A DNA stretch of 64,000 nt from Glycocaulis sp050485565 (GCF_050485565.1 NZ_JBJHBQ010000001.1:310001-374000), one strand, 5' to 3'. Shown: positions 27,566 through 35,602, numbered from the stretch's first letter. Notes: a model not told the origin generated them from the letters alone. Translations and numbers: made by a program.

Positions 27566-28039
27566 GGGACGGATGGCGCGGGCGGCCATGGGATGGCCAA
27601 TCGCGAACGTTCAAACGGGCCCTCTCAAGGCCGCCCGCACGCGGGTGTTTCTTCAGCCGGGGCGGATACCTTACGCTGTCCTATAGCCGTAGCCTCCGTG
27701 ACGTCAGCAAGCCCTCCCGAGGGTCAGCCGGTCCAGCTGGACCTGTATAGCCGTCCGCAAGGGTGAGACGAGCCGCGCCCGCTACGGTTTTCCGCTCTGC
27801 CGGCCGCCTGAACCTGAGGATGCGCCCTGCGTCGATGCCCGGCATTGGCCTGACATCAGGGCGCACCCCGTCTCAAGTCACCGCTTCATCTCCCGGCCGG
27901 GACGCATTCCGGACCGCCGTCTTGCCGGAGATGAACGCTGGCTATTATGCGGCAAGATGAACGGAGGGGGATAAGTGGGGGGCAAGTGGGCGTTTCCCCG
28001 TGCCGCGCAGGCGGGAAATGCATTGTAGAACTGAAGAAT

Positions 28040-28127
28040 GGATCCCGGGTCAAGCCCGGGAACCCGGTTGAGAGGCGCGGTGATAAACACCGGGTTCCCG
28101 GCCAAGCGAAGCGCAGAGCCGGGATCC
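28040..28127. repeat. Nested palindromic repeat (GGATCCCGGG type)
   Basis: An outer pair GGATCCCGGG / CCGGGATCC encloses an inner pair CCCGGGAACCCGG / CCGGGTTCCCGG, giving a long, branched hairpin. The GGATCCCGG word also occurs in the palindromic stretch upstream of gap (about 3566-3574), suggesting a dispersed family. Confidence 0.7.
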
Positions 28128-28166
28128 AGAGATCATAGGGCTCAGGCGATTGCCAGTGGCTCTGGG

Positions 28167-28197
28167 TTCCGGATAGGCCCTGACGGGCCTTCCGGAA
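28167..28197. repeat. REP element, GGGTTCC...GGAATGACG family, copy A
   Basis: A perfect interrupted hairpin: TTCCGGA, T, AGGCCC, loop TGAC, GGGCCT, TCCGGAA, followed by TGACGA. The same architecture with different but compensating bases is seen at 29643-29673, and a shorter version at 29600-29617. Confidence 0.8.
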
Positions 28198-28297
28198 TGA
28201 CGAGGGGAGGGCAACTCAAAGCAAGCTCCCCCTCCGACCTTTCGGTGGTTCGGCGCTCTGCGCCTTACCCCCCGCATGTGCGGATGAACCGCAGCCC

Positions 28298-29356
28298 CTA
28301 CTCGGCCAGTTCGGCCTGGGTCGGCAGGGTGCGCTTGTTTGACACCCACTGATCAAAGTTTGACCACACGCCCTCATCGCCGTGCCAGTCGCCCTTGGTG
28401 GCGCCCTTGGAGTATTCGGTGGCGCGCGCCTCAAAGAAGTTGGCGTGCTCGACCCCGTTGAGGATTTCGGTGAGCCAGGGCAGCGGATGTTCCTTCGCGC
28501 CATAGACAGGCGGGAGCTTGAGCTGCTGCAGGCGCCAGTCGGCGATATAGCGGATATATTTCTTGATATCGTCCGGCGTCATGCCCTCCACCTCGCCGGC
28601 CTCGAACGCCAGCTCGATGAACTTGTCCTCAAGGCTGATCACCGTCTTGCAGCAATCGATAATGTCGTCCTTGACGGACTGGGTATAAGCGCCCGTCTCC
28701 TCGGCGAAGGTGTGGAACATTTTCATCATGCCCTCGCAGTGCAGCGACTCATCGCGCACCGACCAGGACACGATCTGGCCCATCCCCTTCATCTTGTTGA
28801 AGCGCGGGAAGTTCATCAGCATGGCAAAGCTGGCAAACAGCTGCAGCCCTTCGGTGAAGCCGCCAAACACCGCCATGGAGGTGAGGATATCGCGGTCGGT
28901 CTCCACGCCGAACTTGCCGAGATAATCGTGCTTGGCCGACATCTCCTGATACTCCATGAAGGCGGAGAATTCGGTGTCGGGCATGCCGATGGTTTCCAAG
29001 AGCAGCGCATAGGCCGCAATGTGGACCGTCTCCATGTTGGAGAAGGAGGCCAACATCATGCGCACTTCAACCGGCTTGAAGAGCGGCATGTAGTTTTCCA
29101 TGTAGTTCGCGCCCACCTCCACGTCCGACTGCGTGAAGAAGCGGAAAATCTGGGTCAGGAGATTGCGCTCGCCATCGGTGAGCTTGGTCGCCCAGTCCTT
29201 GCAGTCCTCGCCCAGCGGCACTTCCTCAGGCAGCCAGTGCACCTGCTGTTGGCGCTTCCAGTACTCATAGGCCCACGGATAGCGGAAGGGCTTGTAGGCA
29301 AAGCTGGGCGTCAACAGGCCGGGGCGGTCGCTGGAAATGATGGGGCCGGTGCTCAT
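28298..29356 (-). CDS. nrdB: Ribonucleotide reductase class I, small (radical) subunit
   Basis: Holds the di-iron/tyrosyl radical centre that starts reduction of ribonucleotides to deoxynucleotides. The 352-residue protein keeps every metal ligand: D78, E109, H112, E169, E203 and H206, with spacings equal to those of E. coli NrdB. The radical tyrosine is Y116 in ETVHIAAY. The large subunit nrdA is not nearby. Two NrdR-like boxes and a CtrA-like site lie about 120-165 bases upstream, so control by the NrdR repressor is likely. Downstream are palindromic repeats. Confidence 0.96.
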   Translation of the reverse strand: MSTGPIISSDRPGLLTPSFAYKPFRYPWAYEYWKRQQQVHWLPEEVPLGEDCKDWATKLTDGERNLLTQIFRFFTQSDVEVGANYMENYMPLFKPVEVRMMLASFSNMETVHIAAYALLLETIGMPDTEFSAFMEYQEMSAKHDYLGKFGVETDRDILTSMAVFGGFTEGLQLFASFAMLMNFPRFNKMKGMGQIVSWSVRDESLHCEGMMKMFHTFAEETGAYTQSVKDDIIDCCKTVISLEDKFIELAFEAGEVEGMTPDDIKKYIRYIADWRLQQLKLPPVYGAKEHPLPWLTEILNGVEHANFFEARATEYSKGATKGDWHGDEGVWSNFDQWVSNKRTLPTQAELAE

Positions 29357-29473
29357 GGCGGGTCTCTGATTCCTCTGCTTTCACATGCGGTAAGGATGGT
29401 GGCGCATCGGCCGCGCACGGCAAGGCAGCAATTGCCCCGCGTCAGCGTGAATCAGCCCACCATCCGTCAATAG

Positions 29474-29520
29474 CATCTAGATATAGTGGTTAAGCGGAGC
29501 CTAACGTCCACCCCTAGTGT
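29474..29520 (-). promoter_or_regulatory. Tandem NrdR-like boxes with a CtrA-like site between them
   Basis: On the nrdB strand, box 1 (29474-29489) reads CCACTATATCTAGATG and box 2 (29505-29520) reads ACACTAGGGGTGGACG. Against the NrdR consensus ACACwATATATwGTGT box 1 keeps the CTATAT-TAG core and box 2 keeps the left half-site. Their repeat distance is 31 bases, the three-turn spacing expected for paired NrdR boxes. Between them lies TTAAGCGGAGCCTAAC (29490-29505), one mismatch from the CtrA pattern TTAA-N7-TTAAC. Function is inferred from pattern and position. Confidence 0.6.
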
Positions 29521-29599
29521 GCGCCAGACGTGAAAATGTGATGAGCTTGGCGGTGGAAAAGTGGGATTTTAGCTGGGTCCCAACCCACACTCCTCGTCA

Positions 29600-29617
29600 T
29601 TCCGGCGCACGCCGGAA
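29600..29617. repeat. REP element, GGGTTCC...GGAATGACG family, short copy B (inverted)
   Basis: Reads CGTCATTCCGGC, GCAC, GCCGGAACCC; its reverse complement starts GGGTTCCGGC and ends GCCGGAATGACG, the same outer sequence as copies A and C, but the inner stem is missing. Confidence 0.75.
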
Positions 29618-29642
29618 CCCAGTATTTTCGAGAAGCGCTGGG

Positions 29643-29673
29643 TTCCAGATAAGCGCTGACGCGCTTTCTGGAA
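29643..29673. repeat. REP element, GGGTTCC...GGAATGACG family, copy C
   Basis: TTCCAGA, T, AAGCGC, loop TGAC, GCGCTT, TCTGGAA, then TGACGA. It has exactly the layout of copy A at 28167-28197, with base changes matched on both arms. Forms a pair with the inverted short copy B 26 bases away. Confidence 0.8.
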
Positions 29674-29708
29674 TGACGAAATGAGAAGCGTTCAGGAGAA
29701 AACTCTCC

Positions 29709-30920
29709 CTACACCTTCGAGAAGATCACCGTGCCATTGGTGCCGCCAAAGCCGAACGAGTTCGACAGGGCGGTGGTGATCTCGGCCTTCGTGGTTTTCG
29801 TCACGATGGGCAGGCCGTCAAATTCAGGATCGAGATTGTCGATATTGATGGACGGGGCGATGAAGCCGTCGCGCATCATCAGGAGGCAGTAGATCGCCTC
29901 CTGCACACCGGCGGCACCCAGGGAGTGGCCGGTCATCGACTTGGTGGCCGACAGCGCCGGGACATTATCGCCGAACAGTTCGCGCAGCGCGCCCATCTCC
30001 TTGATATCGCCGACGGGCGTGGAGGTGGCGTGCGGGTTGATATAATCGATCTTGCGCCCGCCCGCCTCGGCAATGGCGTTCTGCATGCAGCGGATCGCGC
30101 CCTCGCCGGAGGGCTGGACCATGTCATGGCCATCGGACGTCGCGCCATAGCCGACAATCTCGGCATAGATCTTTGCGCCGCGTGCTTTCGCCCGCTCATA
30201 TTCTTCCAGCACCAGAATGCCTGCCCCGCCCGCGATGACGAAGCCGTCGCGGTCCTTGTCAAAGGCCCGGCTCGCGCGCTCAGGTGTGTCATTATAGGCC
30301 GAGCTCATCGCGCCCATGGCGTCAAACAGGTTGGAAAGCGACCAGTGCAGCTCCTCGCCGCCGCCGGCGAACATCACGTCCTGCTTGCCCCACTGGATCT
30401 GCTCGGCCGCCGCACCGATGCAATGCAGCGAGGTCGTGCAGGCCGAACTGATCGAATAATTCAGCCCCTTGATCTGGAAGGGGGTGGCCAGCGTCGCCGA
30501 GCCGGTGGAGGCCATGGCCTTTGGCACCGCGAACGGGCCGATGCGGCGCGGACCCTTCTCGCGCGTGATGTCAGCCGCGGTGACGATGGCTTCGGTGGAG
30601 GGGCCGCCCGTGCCGACGATAAGGCCGGTGCGCGGATTGGATACATCGCCCGGCTCAAGGCCGGCATCGGCGATGGCCTGCTCCATCGACATATAGGCCC
30701 AGCCTGCGCCCTCGCCCATGAAGCGCATGGCGCGCTTGTCGACATGGTCGGCTGCCTTCACTGGCGGGCGGGCATGCACCTGACACTTGAAGTTCAGCCC
30801 GGTGTATTCGGGCGCGGCGACCACGCCGGATTTACCGGCCTGCAAGGCCTTTGAAACCTTGTCCTTGTCTTCCCCGATAGAGGAAACAATCCCGATTCCG
30901 GTGACGACGACCCGTCTCAT
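29709..30920 (-). CDS. fabB: 3-oxoacyl-ACP synthase I
   Basis: Elongates acyl-ACP, including the cis-unsaturated intermediate made by FabA. The 403-residue ketosynthase has the Cys-His-His triad in SSACTTS (C161), NPHATSTP (H297) and MTGHSLGAAG (H332), and the glycine-rich GFGGTNG end. Its start overlaps the fabA stop by four bases (ATGA), the classic fabA-fabB unsaturated fatty acid operon. REP elements follow the stop codon. Confidence 0.97.
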   Translation of the reverse strand: MRRVVVTGIGIVSSIGEDKDKVSKALQAGKSGVVAAPEYTGLNFKCQVHARPPVKAADHVDKRAMRFMGEGAGWAYMSMEQAIADAGLEPGDVSNPRTGLIVGTGGPSTEAIVTAADITREKGPRRIGPFAVPKAMASTGSATLATPFQIKGLNYSISSACTTSLHCIGAAAEQIQWGKQDVMFAGGGEELHWSLSNLFDAMGAMSSAYNDTPERASRAFDKDRDGFVIAGGAGILVLEEYERAKARGAKIYAEIVGYGATSDGHDMVQPSGEGAIRCMQNAIAEAGGRKIDYINPHATSTPVGDIKEMGALRELFGDNVPALSATKSMTGHSLGAAGVQEAIYCLLMMRDGFIAPSINIDNLDPEFDGLPIVTKTTKAEITTALSNSFGFGGTNGTVIFSKV

Positions 30921-31453
30921 GCAGGCACTCCTGACTTGCTCATGTCCTCTGGCTTGAACAGACCCACGCGCAGATCGGTTGCGGTGTAGATCACCTTCCC
31001 GTCGGCTTCGACCACGCCATCGGCCAGCCCGAGCACAAGCTTGCGCATGATGACGCGCTTGAGATCAATCACGTAACGCACATTCTTGACGTCCGGGGTC
31101 ACCTGGCCGGTGAATTTCACCTCGCCGACACCCAGCGCGCGGCCCTTGCCCGGTGCACCTGACCAGCCAAGAAAGAAGCCCACAAGCTGCCACATCGCAT
31201 CAAGGCCGAGGCAGCCCGGCATCACCGGATCGCCTTCAAAATGGCAGGCAAAGAACCAGAGATCGGGGTTGATATCCAGCTCGGCCACGACCTGACCCTT
31301 GCCATACTTTCCGCCTTCGCCGGAAATGTGCGTGATGCGGTCCATCATCAACATGGGCGGCAGGGGAAGCTGGGCGTTGCCGGGGCCGAAAAGCTGGCCC
31401 TTTCCGCACTCGATCAGAGCGTCATAATCAAAGCTGCCGGGGTATTGTGACAT
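30917..31453 (-). CDS. fabA: 3-hydroxydecanoyl-ACP dehydratase/isomerase
   Basis: Dehydrates 3-hydroxydecanoyl-ACP and isomerises it to the cis-3 form, starting anaerobic-type unsaturated fatty acid synthesis. The protein is 178 residues from the chosen ATG. The hot-dog active site has H71 in CHFEGDPVMPG and D85 in LGLDAMWQ, nearly the E. coli numbering (H70, D84). The frame opens 11 codons earlier, but the chosen start matches the family N-terminus (SFDYDALIECGKGQLFG). First gene of the fabA-fabB unit. Confidence 0.96.
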   Translation of the reverse strand: MSQYPGSFDYDALIECGKGQLFGPGNAQLPLPPMLMMDRITHISGEGGKYGKGQVVAELDINPDLWFFACHFEGDPVMPGCLGLDAMWQLVGFFLGWSGAPGKGRALGVGEVKFTGQVTPDVKNVRYVIDLKRVIMRKLVLGLADGVVEADGKVIYTATDLRVGLFKPEDMSKSGVPA

Positions 31454-31618
31454 GCGTGTCTCTGCCTGATTGGCCACACCTTGCAAGGCGCGCGCTTACG
31501 CGCCGGAGCGGCTAGGGGGACTAGAAGGGCGGTTCGCGCGGATCCTGCCCCTGCGGATTGGGGGCAATCTAGACCGGGTAGAGCGTCTGTGTCTCCCCCC
31601 GATGCAGCCGGACAATAT

Positions 31619-32212
31619 CTAGAGACCGGAAACGTCCTGCGCCGCCGCAATTTCCTGTGCCGCGCTGCGCGCGCCATTGCAGGGCGGGCCGGCCGGGGCG
31701 TCCGGGTCTGGCGTGGCGGCCTGTTCATGGGCGTAGGCACCCCACAGATAGGCCGCAATCACCCAGCCGCGCACACCATCGGATTCAAGGCGGCACCAGC
31801 CTGAACGGCAGCGCTCCAGCCACAAAATCGCGCCGGGTTCGGCCCGCGCGGTCTCGGGCGATTCGACATCCGGACGCGTGTGCAGCCCGGTCTCCTGGAC
31901 CACATGGACTGCGCGGCGGCCAGACAGGGTGCGCCGGTGCATCCAGCTTTCCTCGCCCAGCGGATCGCGCACACGCCGCCAGTCGGAGGTTTCGGCAACG
32001 ATCTCCACAGGCAGACCCTGACGGCGATACTCCCAGCGCACCGGATGGCTGGTCGAGGGGCCGATGCGCCCGCGCACCTCGGAGAATTTCAGCGTCACAA
32101 AGCGCGGCACGGGCTGGCCCGACGGCGTATCACACACTTGCGCCCAGGCAGGCGCACCCGCCAGAGCAGCGGTGACAGCAAGCAGAAAAGGGGCAAGGGC
32201 GCAGCGGGTCAT
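31619..32212 (-). CDS. Exported SH3-like domain protein
   Basis: About 197 residues with a signal peptide (MTRCALAPFLLAVTAALAGA then PAWAQ) and two bacterial SH3-like units: one around RFVTLKFSEVRGRIGPS to SWMHRRTLSG and one around TGLHTRPDVES to GWVIAAYLWG. It fits the SH3_4/SH3_3 type of periplasmic protein thought to bind cell-wall peptides. The frame extends 23 codons upstream; the later ATG gives a proper signal peptide but has no clear ribosome-binding site. Related proteins are common next to alphaproteobacterial housekeeping genes; the role is unknown. Confidence 0.82.
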   Translation of the reverse strand: MTRCALAPFLLAVTAALAGAPAWAQVCDTPSGQPVPRFVTLKFSEVRGRIGPSTSHPVRWEYRRQGLPVEIVAETSDWRRVRDPLGEESWMHRRTLSGRRAVHVVQETGLHTRPDVESPETARAEPGAILWLERCRSGWCRLESDGVRGWVIAAYLWGAYAHEQAATPDPDAPAGPPCNGARSAAQEIAAAQDVSGL

Positions 32213-32316
32213 CAGGAGGAAGAAACTGGCGCGCGGTGGTGAATTCGAGGTTAAGCTTGGCACCGGTTTTTGCCGCACCACGTATGCTGGCTGACACAGG
32301 AAAAGGGAGACACCTC

Positions 32317-33213
32317 ATGCTGCGCACCATCACCACCGCCATTGCCACGAGCCTGGCGCTCACTGCCGGAGCCATAGCCCAGAACGGTTTTGAAACGACC
32401 GATCTTGGAGACGGCATCTACATGATCGCCAATGACCGCGCCGGCAATGTCGGCCTGATCGATGCGGGGGATCACATCATCCTGATCGATACGCAGATGC
32501 CGCCCTTCCTGGATGATCTGGAAGCGGCGGTGCGCGCGGCCAGCGGCGGACGTGCGCCGACGCTGGTCATCAACACCCATTTCCACGGCGATCACGTGCT
32601 GGGCAACGCCCATTTCGCGGCGCTGGGAGCCAGCATCCTCGCCCACCGCAATGTGGCCGAGCGCCTCGCCAACCCGGTGCTGAATCAGCTGACCGGCAAT
32701 ACGCCCGAGGCGCTGGATGAGGCCTTCCTGCCGGATATCCTTGTCAGTGAAGCCATGATGCTGACGCGCTTTGGCGTGACGGGCGAGGTTCTGCACTTTG
32801 CCAATGCGCACACCGATGGCGACATCATCGTCAATATCGCTGACGCCAATATCATCCATATGGGCGATCTTCTCTTCTCCGGCCGTTATCCCTTCATCGA
32901 TCTGGACGCAGGCGGCTCTGTGGAGGGCTTCATTGCGGCTCTGGACGAGATTATCGGCTTTAGCGACGAGGAGACCCGCTTCATCGCAGGCCACGGTCCG
33001 CTTTCCAGCCGCGATGACCTGATCGCCAGCCGCGACATGCTGATCGAGGGCAGGGCGCGCGTGGCTGCGCTGGTGGAGGCGGGCCATGATCTCGCCGCCA
33101 TTCAGGAAGAAAATCCGCTAAGCGACTTCCATGATGCATGGAACTGGGGTTTCATCACCACAGAACGCATGACATGGACCTTCTATCGTGACATCACCGG
33201 CCTCACGCAATAA
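32317..33213 (+). CDS. Exported metallo-beta-lactamase-fold hydrolase
   Basis: A 298-residue protein with a signal peptide (ends AGAIAQ) and an MBL fold. Metal ligands are in THFHGDH (H88, H90, D92, H93), then NAHTDGD and the late FIAGHGP. It belongs to the broad periplasmic MBL group (quinoprotein-relay or B3-like relatives); whether it acts on beta-lactams cannot be told and is not assumed. The ATG follows AAGGGAGA, and an in-frame start 27 codons earlier was rejected because it precedes the signal peptide. A small membrane protein gene overlaps its 3' end. Confidence 0.88.
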   Translation: MLRTITTAIATSLALTAGAIAQNGFETTDLGDGIYMIANDRAGNVGLIDAGDHIILIDTQMPPFLDDLEAAVRAASGGRAPTLVINTHFHGDHVLGNAHFAALGASILAHRNVAERLANPVLNQLTGNTPEALDEAFLPDILVSEAMMLTRFGVTGEVLHFANAHTDGDIIVNIADANIIHMGDLLFSGRYPFIDLDAGGSVEGFIAALDEIIGFSDEETRFIAGHGPLSSRDDLIASRDMLIEGRARVAALVEAGHDLAAIQEENPLSDFHDAWNWGFITTERMTWTFYRDITGLTQ

Positions 33214-33415
33214 GCCCAAATTGCCGCCCTTAAGGGTGATGGTGTTGCCCATCGGGACAGGGGTGCTGCTGGCGCTCCTGTTCACCCTGCTCATGGAAAG
33301 CTGGGTGGCGGGCGCGATTGTCGGCCTTCTGTTTGCCCTCGGCTTCACCGGCGTGCTGGTGATGACGGCGCAAGGCGCGGGCAAGAAGAAGAAAAAGACA
33401 ACGCGGCTGCGGTGA
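33188..33415 (+). CDS. Small two-helix membrane protein with lysine-rich tail
   Basis: Seventy-five codons from a GTG that overlaps the end of the MBL gene by 26 bases; an ATG at 33239 (MVLPIGTGVLL) would give a 58-residue form. Two hydrophobic helices (PIGTGVLLALLFTLLM and GAIVGLLFALGFTGVLVM) are followed by GKKKKKTTRLR. The pattern looks like a real small membrane protein, but the family is not recognised. Confidence 0.55.
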   Translation: MTSPASRNKPKLPPLRVMVLPIGTGVLLALLFTLLMESWVAGAIVGLLFALGFTGVLVMTAQGAGKKKKKTTRLR

Positions 33416-33440
33416 GGGGCATATTAATTCTTAATCAAAA

Positions 33441-33872
33441 TCATTTGATGCTCAAGTAGATAAACAGCACAACGTTTATAATTAGAATTCCCAACAATGG
33501 CGCTCCAATATATATTGCGATTCCCCTGAGTGATCGAGGCGTTATGTACGTAACAAAATTAGGGAAGGCGTTTCTTTGTGCTTTCGAGCTGATGAAATGC
33601 GGGAAGACGAAGTTAAAAACTGCTTGCACAATTAAAAAGATAGCTCCTAGGCCAGCATAAAAAGCGAATTCTCCGCCAGCTATTGAAAATGCGATAACCA
33701 GCGCAAAAACTAGCAGAGTAAATGCAATGTATATTTTATATATCATTGATGCTGCTCGATAAAAACGCATAGACCAAAACACTCGCCATTTTATATAGGA
33801 ACCGGGCCCTTCGAAAAGCGGTAACCTTTTCAGCCGCCCGGTCCCGTACAATCGAGACTCAGCCCATCTCAT
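33441..33872 (-). CDS. Membrane protein of unknown function in A/T-rich islet
   Basis: About 143 residues from the ATG chosen (a TTG ten codons earlier is possible). A basic N-terminus (RWAESRLYGTGRLKRL) leads into three membrane helices: around IYIAFTLLVFALVIAFSI, FYAGLGAIFLIVQAVFNFVF and IYIGAPLLGILIINVVLFIY. The gene is A/T-rich with codon use unlike the host, as in the DUF262-HNH gene, so it is probably acquired. No recognisable domain, no ribosome-binding site of note. Confidence 0.6.
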   Translation of the reverse strand: MRWAESRLYGTGRLKRLPLFEGPGSYIKWRVFWSMRFYRAASMIYKIYIAFTLLVFALVIAFSIAGGEFAFYAGLGAIFLIVQAVFNFVFPHFISSKAQRNAFPNFVTYITPRSLRGIAIYIGAPLLGILIINVVLFIYLSIK

Positions 33873-34119
33873 GAAGTGTTCGAAGCTGCACGCTTGCTTC
33901 AATCAGTAACGTCGATCGCCCCTCATGTTCTGGCTCTGCCATGACTGAATTCCCCAAACTTCGATTCGCGTTGCAATCTGGTGCAACGCCCAATCATCAC
34001 ATAGTCAGACAGATCACCGGTCTACGCAATCACACCCCCTCAAAGCACGCACACAAAGCCTCGCGCGCGGCGCTGGCGGGAGCATCAGCGCGCCAGATCA
34101 GGGCCGGACGTACCCGTAG

Positions 34120-34308
34120 GGCAGGCACCTGCACTGGCAAGACGGCGTTACCCACTACAAGGGCAATTACGGCAATCTCTTATTCTTCTGGGACGTGCTG
34201 TTCGGCACCGCGAAGATCACGCGGCACTATCCGGAAACCTACGGCATTGAAGGGCTGGAGCCGGTCACCGCCGCGCGCGAACTCGCCTGGCCGCTGGTGC
34301 GGAAGTGA
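34120..34308 (+). pseudogene. C-terminal remnant of a fatty acid hydroxylase / sterol desaturase-like gene
   Basis: The frame after a TAG at 34117-34119 encodes about 62 residues ending in TGA at 34308. They contain HLHWQDGVTHYKGNYGNLLF, then FWDVLFGTAKITRHYPETYG, which match the end of the fatty acid hydroxylase superfamily, where a histidine cluster precedes an N-Y-G-N-x5-W-D-x-L-F-G-T block. The upstream part has no matching frame, so the gene is truncated. It is G/C-rich like the host while the flanking small genes are A/T-rich, as if insertions destroyed a resident gene. Confidence 0.65.
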
Positions 34309-34379
34309 AGGGAGGGGCGCGAGGGAAGTGAGCTTCACCCTCTGCGCCATCGTCTGATGCGGCGCTTTTTCCGTCACAA

Positions 34380-34631
34380 TTACAGCGCTAAAGCAAAGTA
34401 TAAAACCACAAGAAAGCCGAAAACAGCATATGCAATCGACAGAATTCTCATGGTTCTATGGTAATCTAGTGTCATAAAAGTGTTTACGCCAATTACAAAT
34501 GAAAAAGAGGACCACACCGCAGCAGAATGATAGCTTTCTCTAAATCCTATAAAAATAACAGTATTTACTACTGCATAATTTATAAAAATCAGAGCTGCTA
34601 CAATATGACTCCTACCTATAATCGGATTCAT
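34380..34631 (-). CDS. Small three-helix membrane protein in A/T-rich islet
   Basis: Eighty-three residues beginning MNPIIGRSHIVAALIFINYA, with a good ribosome-binding site (GGGGAG four bases before ATG). About three hydrophobic helices. A/T-rich codons match the neighbouring membrane protein gene at 33.4-33.9 kb. No family recognised. The ribosome-binding site and the clean frame support a real gene despite its size. Confidence 0.6.
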   Translation of the reverse strand: MNPIIGRSHIVAALIFINYAVVNTVIFIGFRESYHSAAVWSSFSFVIGVNTFMTLDYHRTMRILSIAYAVFGFLVVLYFALAL

Positions 34632-34716
34632 ACGACTCCCCTATCTATCAATCAACAGATGCACATATGCCATACAAACAACCTCTCTTATCACGTTTTT
34701 GGCTAAGTATTACCCC

Positions 34717-35481
34717 CTACCGCCCCTTCCCCGGCTTTGTCTCTGCCGGTTTGAACTCCTCGACGCGCACTTTCGTCTTGTGATCGCTGGGGCCTTTTTT
34801 GCCGTCCGGCATCAGGCCGCGATAATAGCCTTTCTGCCATTTTTCTTCCGCCGCTTCCTTGTCGCCGGTTTTCAGGCGGCCCGCGAAATCCTCCCGGCTC
34901 ACCCGCCAGTTATTGAGCTGTTCCAGCGTCTTCGGATCGGACTGGATGGGGCGCAGTTCCGGCGTGATGCGGTCAAAGAGATCCCGGCGCACAGGGAAGA
35001 AATGGGCGACCGCCTCGCCAGCCTCGAAGCGCACTTCGCCGGGCCGCGTAAAGCGCCAGTTCATGGTGAAGGAATAAGGGCTCCAGTCGGTCTCGATCAC
35101 GCCGGAAAGCGGGGCGATGCCGTCCTTGATGCCGTTGATGGGGCCGGTCACCCATGTATTCCAGCCCGGCGGGGTACGCAGGAGGAAACTCATCTCGAAG
35201 GTGAGGATGCCGGAGCCGAAATTGGTCATCGCGCTGCCCGGCTGGTGCATGGTCAGCGGCTCATCGAGTTCCACCTCGACATCCTCTACCCGCACCCCGC
35301 CATTCCAGCGCGCGGTGAGGCCTGAGGGCGTAAACACCTCCCAGCCATGCTGATTGGCCACCGCCAGCGGCAGGCAGCGATAGGCAAAGCTTTCAGGCGT
35401 ATCATCCATCCACTGGCGGCGGCCGGAGGCGGCACGGATGGTGGGGGCCTGCGCGGCGAGGGGATGGCAGAGAAGTTTCAT
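34717..35481 (-). CDS. Conserved hypothetical protein (DUF6065-like)
   Basis: A 254-residue soluble protein. Features include YRCLPLAVANQHGWE near residue 34-48, TPSGLTARWNGG, GSGILTFEMSFLLRTPPGW and a C-terminal lysine-rich tail. I associate the CLPL-x-x-AN-x-HGWE and ARWNGG blocks with the DUF6065 family, which has no known function; this is from memory. It sits divergently from rlmN. No catalytic motif is evident. Confidence 0.7.
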   Translation of the reverse strand: MKLLCHPLAAQAPTIRAASGRRQWMDDTPESFAYRCLPLAVANQHGWEVFTPSGLTARWNGGVRVEDVEVELDEPLTMHQPGSAMTNFGSGILTFEMSFLLRTPPGWNTWVTGPINGIKDGIAPLSGVIETDWSPYSFTMNWRFTRPGEVRFEAGEAVAHFFPVRRDLFDRITPELRPIQSDPKTLEQLNNWRVSREDFAGRLKTGDKEAAEEKWQKGYYRGLMPDGKKGPSDHKTKVRVEEFKPAETKPGKGR

Positions 35482-35602
35482 TGGGCGATCACATCACGAA
35501 GCTGCGAAAGCGCTCAGCCTAGCGCGGCCTCAACCCGTCGAGAACCGTGTCCATCAGGCGCGCCCTCGCAATTTGGCCGCGATTGACGTATATCGCGCGG
35601 CC

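Larger units (their letters stand above)
27566..28297. other. Gene-free G/C-rich region between the DUF262-HNH gene and nrdB
   Basis: About 730 bases with only short open frames that lack domain-like content or good starts. It returns to the high GC of the host right after the A/T-rich nuclease gene. The first half (to about 27960) contains a 10-base-pair inverted repeat GCGGGCGGCC/GGCCGCCCGC (27578-27587 with 27629-27638) and two TATAGCCGT words 84 bases apart; it could be a decayed gene, a structured RNA or a recombination scar. The second half holds the palindromic repeats listed separately. No tRNA, tmRNA or RNase P hallmark was found. Confidence 0.5.
29357..29708. other. Intergenic region between fabB and nrdB
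   Basis: This 352-base gap contains no gene. The nrdB-proximal half holds the nrdB promoter and the putative NrdR and CtrA sites. The fabB-proximal half (about 29595-29680) holds two REP elements, one in each orientation, lying just downstream of the fabB stop and possibly limiting read-through or protecting the mRNA end. Confidence 0.7.

Noticed and set aside
27478..27750. 90-codon open frame after the DUF262-HNH gene
   Set aside because: Starts at the stop of the previous gene, has no ribosome-binding site and translates a hairpin; codon pattern is not host-like.
27566..27960. Possible tmRNA, RNase P RNA or SRP RNA
   Set aside because: None of the hallmark sequences (tag-coding stretch, GAGGAAAGUCC, GGAAGGAAGCAGC) is present on either strand.
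27281..28280. CRISPR array or tandem repeats
   Set aside because: Repeated words are few, not equally spaced, and have palindromic REP structure.
33941..34357. 138-codon open frame overlapping the hydroxylase remnant
   Set aside because: It is out of frame with the recognisable remnant and shows no domain-like sequence.
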